A stretch of DNA of 21,835 nt from contig JASFIT010000020.1 of assembly GCA_050122535.1 (NCBI GenBank), forward strand, positions 1 to 21,835, read 5' to 3'. The stretch comes from JASFEQ01 sp050122535. Lineage in GTDB: Bacteria; Desulfobacterota; DSM-4660; Desulfatiglandales; HGW-15. Shown piece after piece: positions 8,563-15,847 of the stretch (position 1 is its first letter; each line of letters starts with the position of its first letter). Position numbers and translations under genes: made by a program. The notes beneath the pieces were generated by a model that was not told where the DNA came from, did not search any database, and saw nothing but the letters and a program-made list of their open reading frames with translations.

Positions 8563-8745
8563 CTAAACCTCGGGATCGAGAACGTCAGAAATATTAATCT
8601 CCAACATTTTTATGCTGGCCAAAATCCGGAGCACATTTCTTTCCATAGCAGGAATGCTCTTACCCATCTCTTTGAGTTCCTGGGCAGTCGCTTTCATGAG
8701 CTGAATTCTTTCATCTATTCCTTCCAAGTCTATTAATTCTGCCAT
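8563..8745 (-). CDS. Small helical protein of unknown function in the arylacetate operon
   Basis: The 60-residue product is acidic and rich in Leu, Ile, Met, Glu and Lys. It has heptad-like spacing of hydrophobic residues over residues 8-50, predicting one or two amphipathic helices, and has no Cys, Trp, Tyr or Phe and no signal peptide. I do not recognise the family. Evidence that it is real: an ATG with GGAG about ten bases upstream, the same strand as its neighbours, a fit between the stop of paaK (8858) and the ligase start (8507), and a protein-like composition. It could be a small accessory subunit or a helical assembly factor, but that is speculation. Confidence 0.6.
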   Translation of the reverse strand: MAELIDLEGIDERIQLMKATAQELKEMGKSIPAMERNVLRILASIKMLEINISDVLDPEV

Positions 8746-8826
8746 TGGATCTTTAGCTCCTATGTCTTTTTAAGATTCCCATTGTTTGGAACTAGAGCCT
8801 CTCCTCCATTCCCAAGTGCAGACAAA

Positions 8827-8854
8827 TGGAGTGTTGGAGCACTCCAGTACTCCA
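8827..8854. repeat. Inverted octamer-repeat hairpin just after paaK
   Basis: TGGAGTGTTGGAG is followed directly by ACTCCAGTACTCCA. The two sides pair as a hairpin with two G-U wobbles and a very short loop. It starts three bases after the paaK stop codon, with no T-run, so it may slow or protect the paaK mRNA 3' end rather than terminate it. The units match arrays at 10218-10329 and 19519-19542. Confidence 0.7.
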
Positions 8855-8857
8855 CCC

Positions 8858-10192
8858 TTAGTGTTTTTCCCTCAGGTCCTTGAATCGCTTTGCCTTGACT
8901 TCATATCTGGGCAACGTGCCGTATTCCTGGAATTCCAGATCGTATCGGAGATTCGTTTTGAGTCTCAGTTGATCCACAAGCTGGGCCTCAATTTCGTCAC
9001 GTTGGTCTAAGCTCTCCGGTAATAACTCCACTTTCAGGCCGATCTTATCCACATCCCCTTTCTTATCTACCACCACCTCATACTCGTCGCTCAATCCCTC
9101 TATGCCCCGGACCACCTCTTCAATGGCGGATGGCGCAAGAAGCACGCCTTTGACTTTGGTAATATCATCTGCTCTGCCTACCACGCCCCCTTGGACCACT
9201 CTGAAACTCCGGCCACAGGGACAGGGCTCCGATGCCCACTCTATGATATCCTTGGAGTCGAAGCGGACGCAGGGTTGTGCCTGACGATCCAGGGCCGTAA
9301 TGATCATCTTACCCCTCCGTCCTGGCTCATCAATAATCTCCCCCGTTTCCACATCCTCGATTTCCACAAGGAACAGGGCCTCGTTAACATGCATTCCGCC
9401 CGACTGTGCTGTGCATTCATAGGACCAGGCCCCGATCTCCGTGGCTCCCGCATGGTCGTAGACTTTGGCTCCCCACGCCTCTTCCATCCGTTTCTTGGTA
9501 CTCGGTATACTGGCTCCCGGTTCACCCGCACAGGTAATCTTGTCAATGCTGAGTTTTGAGGGATCGATTCCCAACTTGTCCCTGGCCGTGGCCGCCATGC
9601 TGAGAATGTAGGTTGGCGTAGCCATCATGGCTGTGGCTTCCAATTCTTGAATCTTTAAAACGCGGGCCTTTGTGTCCAGGACACCTCCAGGGACCACTTC
9701 GCACCCAATCTTCTCAGCCGCGTAGTGGCCGGCCCAAAAGGCCACGAAGACGTTGTAACCAAAGGGGATGAAGACACGATCATCGGGGCGGTAGCCCTGG
9801 GCCCAGAGAATAAAGGCCCAGGACTCCCCAAACCATTCCCAGTCTGCCCATGTATCAGGCTGGTAGATGGGCTGACCGGTCGTGCCGCTTGTCTGATGGA
9901 ATACGGTCACCTCCTCTAGTGGTACGCAGAGGGCCTCTCCGTAGGGAAAGGGGGCCTTGCGCTGTATATCTCGCATCATGGCCTTTTCCACCTTGGGGAC
10001 ATGCCTGATATCATCAAAAGTGCCCACATCATCAGGCTTGATCCCAGCCTTGTCATACAGAGATCTATGGAATTCAGAGTGATCATAGGCCCAATGAAAT
10101 ATGCGTTTGAATTTCTTGAACTGAAGATTTCGGACTCTCTCTTGGGGGAGCGTTTCCAGGACTGGATTCCAGTATTCCTGTTCTGCAAACAT
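8858..10192 (-). CDS. paaK: Phenylacetate-CoA ligase (PaaK/PadJ family)
   Basis: The 444-residue protein is the usual length of PaaK. TSGTTGQP is at residues 101-108 of the chosen frame, followed by YDHAGATEIGAW (A5), an RFDSKDI turn, a CPCGR pair, GRADDITKVKGV, and a C-terminal LPRYEVKAKR region with the catalytic lysine. These are hallmarks of aryl-acetate ligases and distinguish it from the three fatty-acid-type ligases in this window. It makes arylacetyl-CoA, the substrate of the Mo enzyme downstream. I start at the ATG at 10192, which has AAAGGAG five bases upstream; the in-frame TTG at 10207 lies within that ribosome site. Phenylacetate is the likely substrate, with indoleacetate or hydroxyphenylacetate as alternatives. 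Confidence 0.88.
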   Translation of the reverse strand: MFAEQEYWNPVLETLPQERVRNLQFKKFKRIFHWAYDHSEFHRSLYDKAGIKPDDVGTFDDIRHVPKVEKAMMRDIQRKAPFPYGEALCVPLEEVTVFHQTSGTTGQPIYQPDTWADWEWFGESWAFILWAQGYRPDDRVFIPFGYNVFVAFWAGHYAAEKIGCEVVPGGVLDTKARVLKIQELEATAMMATPTYILSMAATARDKLGIDPSKLSIDKITCAGEPGASIPSTKKRMEEAWGAKVYDHAGATEIGAWSYECTAQSGGMHVNEALFLVEIEDVETGEIIDEPGRRGKMIITALDRQAQPCVRFDSKDIIEWASEPCPCGRSFRVVQGGVVGRADDITKVKGVLLAPSAIEEVVRGIEGLSDEYEVVVDKKGDVDKIGLKVELLPESLDQRDEIEAQLVDQLRLKTNLRYDLEFQEYGTLPRYEVKAKRFKDLREKH

Positions 10193-10217
10193 GACAACTC
10201 CTTTCAAGATATTTACA

Positions 10218-10329
10218 TGGAGTGATGGTGTATTGGAGTAATGTAGTAATGATTAACCGTAACTGGAAAGGCAATTATTTATAGGGCTTCAAACCCAACA
10301 CTCCAGTACTCCACTACTCCAACACTCCA
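10218..10329. repeat. Opposed arrays of an ACTCCA octamer between dctM and paaK
   Basis: The left array (10218-10251) has units TGGAGTGA, TGGTGTAT, TGGAGTAA and TGTAGTAA. The right array (10298-10329) has ACACTCCA, GTACTCCA, CTACTCCA and ACACTCCA. They are in opposite orientation and can pair across about 46 bases to form a long imperfect hairpin, filling most of the 144-base gap between dctM and paaK. The sequence between includes TTTATA (10278-10283), which on the minus strand reads TATAAA. Confidence 0.75.
10278..10306 (-). promoter_or_regulatory. Possible minus-strand promoter overlapping the octamer repeat upstream of paaK
   Basis: On the minus strand CTGGAG (10306-10301) and TATAAA (10283-10278) are 17 bases apart, about 85 bases upstream of the paaK start. 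The block TGGAGTGTTGGGTTTGAAG between them is nearly repeated at 19498-19527. The -35 match is poor (TTGACA consensus), so this is a candidate only. If real, paaK and the genes after it could be transcribed apart from dctQM. Confidence 0.3.
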
Positions 10330-10336
10330 CTCTCTG

Positions 10337-11638
10337 TCACCGCATCAGGCTGGGCAAATACAGGGCGATCTGGGGAAAAAATAGAATGACCAGGTTGCAA
10401 ATAAGAAGGGCTACGACCATGGGTAAAACACCCTTAAATATCTCTTCCAACGGAACATCCTTCGCAACCCCAAAGACCACATAGACATTGACACCCACGG
10501 GCGGTGTGACCACCCCCATTTCGGAGATCAGCACAATAACCACCCCAAACCAGATGGGATCAAAACCGAGTGTGGTAGCCACGGGGAAGAAGATGGGAAT
10601 GGTCAGCATGATCATGGCCATGGCGTCCATAAAGCAGCCCCCGAAGAGATAGACGAGGATGATTATTATCATGATTACATTTCTGTGGAGAGGCAGGGCA
10701 CCGACCCAGCCTGCCAGGTCGTAGGGTATCCTTGTAACGGCCATAAAATGACCGAATACGACGGCCCCGGCTACAATCACCATAACCATGCAACTGATGC
10801 GGGTGGTGTCCGCCAATGCCTGGACAAACCCTTGCCAAGTGAGCTGTCTCCTGAGAATGGCTAGCAATATGACCAAGAAGGCCCCTACCGAGGCTGCCTC
10901 GGTCGGGCTGAAGATGCCGAAAAAAATGCCGCCCATGACCATACCAAAGATGAGCAGGGTCTCCAGGACGCCGGCAAATGACCGGATCTTCTCTCTCATA
11001 CTGGTCTCAAGTCCAGGCGGGGCCAGAGAGGGGTTTTTAAGGACGCGCAAGTAGATGGTCAATATGAAAAGGATGGAAAGAAGGATGCCGGGGAAAATTC
11101 CAGCGAGAAAAAGCTTGCCGATGGACTGCTCTGTCAGAATGCCATAGACGATAAAGATGGTGCTGGGTGGGATCAGGATGCCGAGGCTTCCCGCTGCCGC
11201 CACCGTCCCTGTGGCCAGGCTCATATCGTACTTGTATCTCTTCATTTCTGGAAGCGTAACGGTCGCCATGGTGGCGGCTGTGGCATTGGTCGATCCGGAT
11301 ATGGCGGAAAATCCGGCGCATGCTGCCACGGTGGCCATGGCAAGCCCTCCCCGGCGCTTCCCCAACACCACATAAGCGGAATCATAAAGCCTGCGGCTAA
11401 TGCCGGAGTGAAAAGCCACCTGCCCCATGAGGACAAACAGGGGGACAACGGTCAGGCCATAAGAAGAAAAGATTTCAAAGAAATCCCTGGCCAGAAGACC
11501 AAGGGCTGCGTCCAAATTTACCACGTAGGCGAACCCGAGAAATCCTAGGAAGCCCATCACAAAGCCCACGGGCATCTTCGAAAACAGCATGAAGATCAGA
11601 ACAATAATGCCGATTATGCCTATTGTGGTGACGCTCAT
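10337..11638 (-). CDS. dctM: TRAP transporter large permease subunit DctM
   Basis: The 433-residue, strongly hydrophobic protein of about twelve transmembrane segments starts MSVTTIGIIGIIVLIFM and contains the family landmarks SGSTNATAATMATVTLPEM, GILIPPSTIFIVYG, FSPTEAASVGAF and VVTPPVGVNVYV. I chose the ATG at 11638, which overlaps the dctQ stop as ATGA. The frame stays open upstream to 11806, but the extra residues are shadow translation of dctQ. It is the substrate-translocating subunit of a Na+-coupled solute:sodium symporter. Its position at the head of an arylacetate operon suggests an aryl or other carboxylate cargo (inference). Confidence 0.93.
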   Translation of the reverse strand: MSVTTIGIIGIIVLIFMLFSKMPVGFVMGFLGFLGFAYVVNLDAALGLLARDFFEIFSSYGLTVVPLFVLMGQVAFHSGISRRLYDSAYVVLGKRRGGLAMATVAACAGFSAISGSTNATAATMATVTLPEMKRYKYDMSLATGTVAAAGSLGILIPPSTIFIVYGILTEQSIGKLFLAGIFPGILLSILFILTIYLRVLKNPSLAPPGLETSMREKIRSFAGVLETLLIFGMVMGGIFFGIFSPTEAASVGAFLVILLAILRRQLTWQGFVQALADTTRISCMVMVIVAGAVVFGHFMAVTRIPYDLAGWVGALPLHRNVIMIIIILVYLFGGCFMDAMAMIMLTIPIFFPVATTLGFDPIWFGVVIVLISEMGVVTPPVGVNVYVVFGVAKDVPLEEIFKGVLPMVVALLICNLVILFFPQIALYLPSLMR

Positions 11639-12162
11639 TTCTTCAAAACCTGAACGAAATTCTGGAGTATTTCTATCAATAGAACCAGACAGACAGCAGC
11701 TGCCGAGAAAGCAATGCCGTGCACAAAAGGCCAAAAGGGAAGCTGCAGGGTGAGCGATACCTCCTGACTTTCCCTGAGATGATTGGCATACACCACGGAT
11801 TGCCAACTGAGCAGAGCAAAAAGGATGAATCCAAAGGAACTGGTGATCGTTCCAATGATGTCCTGGGCCCTCTTCGGAAAGAGATTGACCACAAAACTCA
11901 CGGCCACATGGCCTTTCTCCACGGAAGTATGGGCCATGGCAAAAGCGACCGCTACGGAAGCCATAAAAAAGACCAGTTCATAGGTCCCGGGAATTGGGTG
12001 AAAAGGTGCCAGAAACTTCCAATGGGTTTCATGGTAAAGGGTTACTAAGTAACGAAGTAACACATCGGCACAGGTGAGAAGCATCATGCAGACGATGGCC
12101 GCTCCTGCCACCCAGTAGAGGATCCTTGCCAGCTCTTTTGATATTTTTTCTAAAAGGTCCAA
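11635..12162 (-). CDS. dctQ: TRAP transporter small permease subunit DctQ
   Basis: The 175-residue protein has four predicted transmembrane segments (about residues 14-40, 62-82, 103-131 and 141-168) and the usual DctQ length and order before dctM. It stabilises the large permease and couples it to the binding protein. The start is uncertain. The only upstream initiator in frame after the TGA near 12184 is TTG at 12162, with no clear ribosome site, while an ATG at 12173 is out of frame and stops early. A downstream initiator is possible. It is the first gene of the minus-strand block, and its 3' end overlaps dctM by four bases. Confidence 0.85.
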   Translation of the reverse strand: MDLLEKISKELARILYWVAGAAIVCMMLLTCADVLLRYLVTLYHETHWKFLAPFHPIPGTYELVFFMASVAVAFAMAHTSVEKGHVAVSFVVNLFPKRAQDIIGTITSSFGFILFALLSWQSVVYANHLRESQEVSLTLQLPFWPFVHGIAFSAAAVCLVLLIEILQNFVQVLKK

Positions 12163-12700
12163 TATTTCGCCATTATGGATGTTTCAGTGCTATGCATTTC
12201 TAAGGATCGATATTCCAGGCTAACATGGAGCGTAGTCCAGATACCATAGCTGGGCCAAAAAAGTCAATGGCCTCAAGGTGTAAATATTTTGTATGAAAGG
12301 ATATTTGGTGGGTTTTTCACCCTGGTTAGTACGATTACTAGTGACAACAGCCCATGGACTTGTAGGTGGCGCTCGCTAGGCGAATAAAGGAAATAGTAAA
12401 GGCAGGACTCCGTTCAGACAGAGAGAGATCCCCAATCAATCATCCCCTTCTGAAATGATTTTCTGGCAGAGCGAAACGTTTTCCCTTATTCGGCGTTGCA
12501 AAGCTAAAGATTTCTTTGCCAAATTGAGTCTTATTTGGTCAAAATTATAGGCAGAATCCATGTTTTGGCTTGACACACTCCTTTCCTTCATTGTATTTGA
12601 AGAGCGGTATTAAAAGCTGGCAATTTCGGAAAAGAGATAAGGGTCGAGGTTTTAAGGAGATTTTATTCACTCAAAAACTCTTTTGGAAAGGGGGAGATTC
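12163..12700. other. Divergent intergenic region between dctQ and dctP
   Basis: About 538 bases without a credible gene separate the minus-strand block from dctP. I see one good plus-strand promoter at 12563-12597 and no clear sigma-70 promoter for the minus strand (no TGTCAA on the plus strand here). No regulator gene or obvious palindromic operator is visible. The length is generous for a divergent control region and may hold the sites that switch the whole cluster. Confidence 0.6.
12563..12597 (+). promoter_or_regulatory. Putative sigma-70 promoter of dctP
   Basis: TTGACA at 12570-12575 is a perfect -35, followed after 16 bases by TGTATT (12592-12597, 4 of 6 matches to TATAAT). It lies about 100 bases before the dctP ATG. 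The -35 is embedded in TTTTGGCTTGACAC (12563-12576), identical to the block at 13915-13928 ahead of iorA. Confidence 0.6.
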
Positions 12701-13717
12701 ATGAAATTGAGAACATGGTTTTTGGTCTTTTTTCTTGTGATAACTTTGGGCGTATTCTTTCTTCCTGGTGGCCATTCCGCGCAAGCAGGGCCAATAGAAC
12801 TGAGATACGCAAACATTTTTCCTCCTGTACATTTGCATTCCAAAGTCGTTGAGGCCTGGGGAAAAGAGATAGAAAAACGTACAGGCGGCAAGGTAAAGTT
12901 TACCTATTTTCATGGTAAAACCTTGCTGCCCCCAGCCAAGATTTATGACGGAACCCTGACAGGGATTGCTGATGTGGGCATGTCTGTTTTCGGGTACAGC
13001 CGGGGCGTCTTTCCCGCAATTCAGGCCATTGACCTTCCCCTGGCCTATCCCAGCGGAAAAGTGGCCACGCGTGTGATTAACGATTTTGCGAAGAGGTTTA
13101 AGCCCGACGAGCTGACCAAGGGCAAGTTCCTTTATCTCCACGCCCATGGACCCGGCCTACTTCACAGCAAGAAAACTGTGCGTAAATTGGAAGATCTCAA
13201 GGGTCTAAAAATCCGCTCCTACGGGTTTAATGCCAAGGTTGCTGAGCTGCTGGGTGGCGTTCCGGTGGCCATGCCCCAGCCGGGTGTTTACGAGGCCCTT
13301 CAGAAAGGGGTTGTGGACGCCAGTTTGAGCCCCTACGAGGTGTTAAAGGGATGGAAGCAGGCCGAGGTGGTCAAGTGTACTGTAGAATCTTATAGTGTCG
13401 GGTACACGGCCGGTTTTTTTGTCGTAATGAACCTGAAAAAGTGGAGGTCTTTGCCCTATGATGTGCAAGCGGTCATCGAGCAAGTCAGTGAAGAGTGGAT
13501 CCCCAAACAGGGCGAGGCATGGGACGAATTAGACAGGATGGGTAAAGAATATACACTCAAAAAGGGCAATCAAGTGATCACCCTTTCCAGCAGCGAGGCC
13601 GCCCGCTGGGCCAGGGCTGTTGAGCCTGTATTTGAATTGTACATTAAGGGCGCCACTCAAAAGGGACTACCAGGTAGAGATTATGTGAATTTCTTAAAAG
13701 CGGCGGTCAAGAAGTAG
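12701..13717 (+). CDS. dctP: TRAP transporter periplasmic solute-binding protein DctP
   Basis: The 338-residue protein starts at the ATG at 12701, which has AAAGGGGGAG four bases upstream; an in-frame TTG at 12683 lacks such a site. Residues 1-29 are a Sec signal peptide (MKLRTWFLVFF..., cleavage after HSAQA). The mature part has DctP features: a start at IELRYANIFPP, an IADVG segment, LKGLKIRSYG and GVVDASLSPYEVLKGWK. It would capture a carboxylate in the periplasm and hand it to DctQM. The placement is unusual, being divergent from dctQM where most TRAP loci have all three on one strand. A terminator follows at 13748-13785. Confidence 0.92.
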   Translation: MKLRTWFLVFFLVITLGVFFLPGGHSAQAGPIELRYANIFPPVHLHSKVVEAWGKEIEKRTGGKVKFTYFHGKTLLPPAKIYDGTLTGIADVGMSVFGYSRGVFPAIQAIDLPLAYPSGKVATRVINDFAKRFKPDELTKGKFLYLHAHGPGLLHSKKTVRKLEDLKGLKIRSYGFNAKVAELLGGVPVAMPQPGVYEALQKGVVDASLSPYEVLKGWKQAEVVKCTVESYSVGYTAGFFVVMNLKKWRSLPYDVQAVIEQVSEEWIPKQGEAWDELDRMGKEYTLKKGNQVITLSSSEAARWARAVEPVFELYIKGATQKGLPGRDYVNFLKAAVKK

Positions 13718-13747
13718 CGTAAATCACCCATAACCTGACCAGCAGAG

Positions 13748-13785
13748 GGGTTGCCAGACCTGACCATCGGTGGCAACCCTTTTTT
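13748..13785 (+). terminator. Rho-independent terminator after dctP
   Basis: GGGTTGCCA (13748-13756) and TGGCAACCC (13771-13779) are exact complements separated by 14 bases, followed by six T residues. The hairpin starts 30 bases after the dctP stop and separates dctP from iorA. Confidence 0.92.
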
Positions 13786-13914
13786 ATTGAGGAGAGTCTG
13801 AGGCTCACATCCTCATCCCAGCATTATGTTTCGCAATCAATCCCCATTTCAGTGGACTTTTGTCCACAATATCCTGCTGACGCCCTCAAATCCTGGCCAG
13901 ATTCGCTCTGGGTA

Positions 13915-13950
13915 TTTTGGCTTGACACCCCATGTTTGATTGTTTACAAC
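13915..13950 (+). promoter_or_regulatory. Putative sigma-70 promoter of iorA
   Basis: TTGACA (13922-13927) is followed after 17 bases by TACAAC (13945-13950), about 50 bases before the iorA ATG. The flank TTTTGGCTTGACAC matches the dctP promoter exactly, suggesting shared control. AAGGAG (13988-13993) is the ribosome site of iorA. Confidence 0.6.
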
Positions 13951-13999
13951 TAACTGAAAATACGGACGAAAATTTCCAAGACACGTTAAGGAGATAAAA

Positions 14000-15847
14000 A
14001 TGCATAAACTCCTCTTGGACGAACCAGGTAAAGAGCTGCTTCTCCTGGGTAATGAGGCCATCGCCCGTGGGGCTCTGGAAGCGGGCGTAGCCTTTGCAAC
14101 CTGCTATCCCGGCACACCCTCTTCCGAGATCCCGGAGCAGTTTTTCGCTATCAGCAAAGAGACCGATCTGTACTTTGAGTACTCCACCAATGAGAAGGTG
14201 GCACTGGAGGTGGGGGCCGGAGCAGCCATATCGGGCCTAAGGACCATGGTCACCATGAAGCACGTGGGTTTGAACGTGGCTGCGGATCCCTTGATGACCC
14301 TGGCCTATGAGGGCGTAAAAGGGGGCATGGTCATTGTGAGCGCAGATGATCCATCTCTGTTTTCCAGTCAGAATGAACAGGACAATCGTTACTACGCCCG
14401 GCTGGCTTCTCTTCCCATGCTGGAGCCGACAAACACCCAGGAAATGAAGGACATTACCCTTGCGGCCTTTGACCTGTCAGAAGAACTGCAACTTCCCGTG
14501 ATCTTGAGGACCACAACCAGGCTGAACCACATTAGAGGGGTGGTGAAGCTGGGAACCCTAAGGCCCATTGAAAATCAGGCGACCTTTGAAAAGAATCCCT
14601 TCCATTGGGTGGCCGTGCCCGCCGTCTCAAGAAAGCTCCATCAACTCCTTTTGGAAAGATATGACCGAGCCACGGATCTATCGGAGAAATCCCCTTATAA
14701 TCAAATCCTTGGTAAGGGGAAATGGGGTATTGTGGCCAACGGCGTGAGCATGAACTATGTGAGAGACGCGGTGGCCGATCTGAATGTGGCCGACAAGATA
14801 AGCTTCCTTAAGCTTGGATTTTCTTGGCCCCTGCCCAGGAAGCTTTGTGCAAAGTTCCTCAGGCAGGTGGAGAAGGTGTTGGTGGTTGAGGAACTGGAAC
14901 CCGTCGTGGAGAATGACTTGAAGGCGATTGCCCAAGAGGAGGAGCTCAGCCTTTCCATAGAGGGGAAGGGTGTAGGCAGGCTTTCTCGCCTTCTTGAATA
15001 TGATCCCGGTATGGTCAGGGGGGCTGTTGCCGAATACCTGAGTATAGATTACCAGGCACCAACTATGGTGGACCTCTCTGATCTCCCGGAGCTTCCAGCC
15101 AGGCCCCCCACGCTTTGTGCAGGGTGTCCCCACAGGGCCACTTCCTATGCCGTAAAGGAGGTATATGGCGCGGAGACCGTCTACCCTTCAGATATCGGTT
15201 GCTACACCCTAGGCATGCTACCTCCCCTTTCAATGGCCGATTTTGTGATCTGCATGGGAGCCTCTGTAAGCTCTTCATGCGGCTTTTCCCAGGCCACCAA
15301 CCAGAAGGTGGTCTCATTCATCGGCGATTCCACCTTTTTCCATTCCGGAATAACAGGACTCATCAACGCCGTGCACAACAACCATAAATTCACTTTGGTG
15401 ATCATGGACAACGGCACCACGGCCATGACGGGACATCAGCCGCATCCTGGTGTTGACACCGAGCCCCTGGGCGTTGAACGCACACAGATCCTCATTGAAG
15501 ACGTTGTGAAGGGATGCGGGGTGAAGGACGTCCACGTGGTAAAGCCCTTTAAGGTGAAAAAGACCATAGAAGCGGTCAAGGCCACACTCGCATATGATGG
15601 GCTTTCTGTCATCATTTCGAGGGAATTCTGCCCTCTTTTTGCAAAGGCTATCGGCGAAAAGAAGCCATCCAGGCCATTTCATGTGAATCTTGAGAAATGC
15701 AAGAGCCATCATGTCTGTATCGACAAACTGGGTTGTCCCGCCATGTTTCTGGAAGAGGGCCAGGTCATGATTAATGAACACCTCTGCACGGGTTGCGCCG
15801 TCTGTGCGCAGCTTTGTCCTGAAAATGCCATTTTGAGGATGAAGTAA
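14000..15847 (+). CDS. iorA: Indolepyruvate/arylpyruvate:ferredoxin oxidoreductase alpha subunit IorA
   Basis: This 615-residue IorA-type protein has an N-terminal PFOR pyrimidine domain (CYPGTPSSEIPE near residue 35), a TPP domain with CAGCPHR near 373, GDSTFFHSG from 442 and DNGTTAMTGHQPHP from 470, and a C-terminal ferredoxin domain. It oxidatively decarboxylates arylpyruvates from Trp, Phe or Tyr to arylacetyl-CoA, reducing ferredoxin. The second ferredoxin cluster is complete (C596/599/602/606-P). The first has C567, C573 and C579, but His570 where the second Cys is expected. No iorB (gamma domain) gene follows, though IorA normally needs one. AAGGAG precedes the ATG by six bases. The product would enter the pathway encoded on the other strand. 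Confidence 0.9.
   Translation: MHKLLLDEPGKELLLLGNEAIARGALEAGVAFATCYPGTPSSEIPEQFFAISKETDLYFEYSTNEKVALEVGAGAAISGLRTMVTMKHVGLNVAADPLMTLAYEGVKGGMVIVSADDPSLFSSQNEQDNRYYARLASLPMLEPTNTQEMKDITLAAFDLSEELQLPVILRTTTRLNHIRGVVKLGTLRPIENQATFEKNPFHWVAVPAVSRKLHQLLLERYDRATDLSEKSPYNQILGKGKWGIVANGVSMNYVRDAVADLNVADKISFLKLGFSWPLPRKLCAKFLRQVEKVLVVEELEPVVENDLKAIAQEEELSLSIEGKGVGRLSRLLEYDPGMVRGAVAEYLSIDYQAPTMVDLSDLPELPARPPTLCAGCPHRATSYAVKEVYGAETVYPSDIGCYTLGMLPPLSMADFVICMGASVSSSCGFSQATNQKVVSFIGDSTFFHSGITGLINAVHNNHKFTLVIMDNGTTAMTGHQPHPGVDTEPLGVERTQILIEDVVKGCGVKDVHVVKPFKVKKTIEAVKATLAYDGLSVIISREFCPLFAKAIGEKKPSRPFHVNLEKCKSHHVCIDKLGCPAMFLEEGQVMINEHLCTGCAVCAQLCPENAILRMK

Noticed and set aside
8827..10329. CRISPR array
   Set aside because: The repeat units are only eight bases with two-base variable positions and no spacers of CRISPR length, and no cas genes are present.
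11639..11806. 56-residue N-terminal extension of DctM
   Set aside because: It overlaps dctQ coding sequence, is not hydrophobic in the family manner, and the ATG at 11638 overlapping the dctQ stop gives the standard 433-residue DctM.
12563..12597. Sigma-54 promoter (TGGC...) reading of the dctP upstream block
   Set aside because: TTGG and C bases resemble the -24 element, but there is no GC at the correct -12 spacing, and the TTGACA fits sigma-70 better.
12671..13147. 158-codon minus-strand frame opposite dctP
   Set aside because: It is antisense to a clearly coding DctP gene with signal peptide and family motifs. It has no context or ribosome site of its own.
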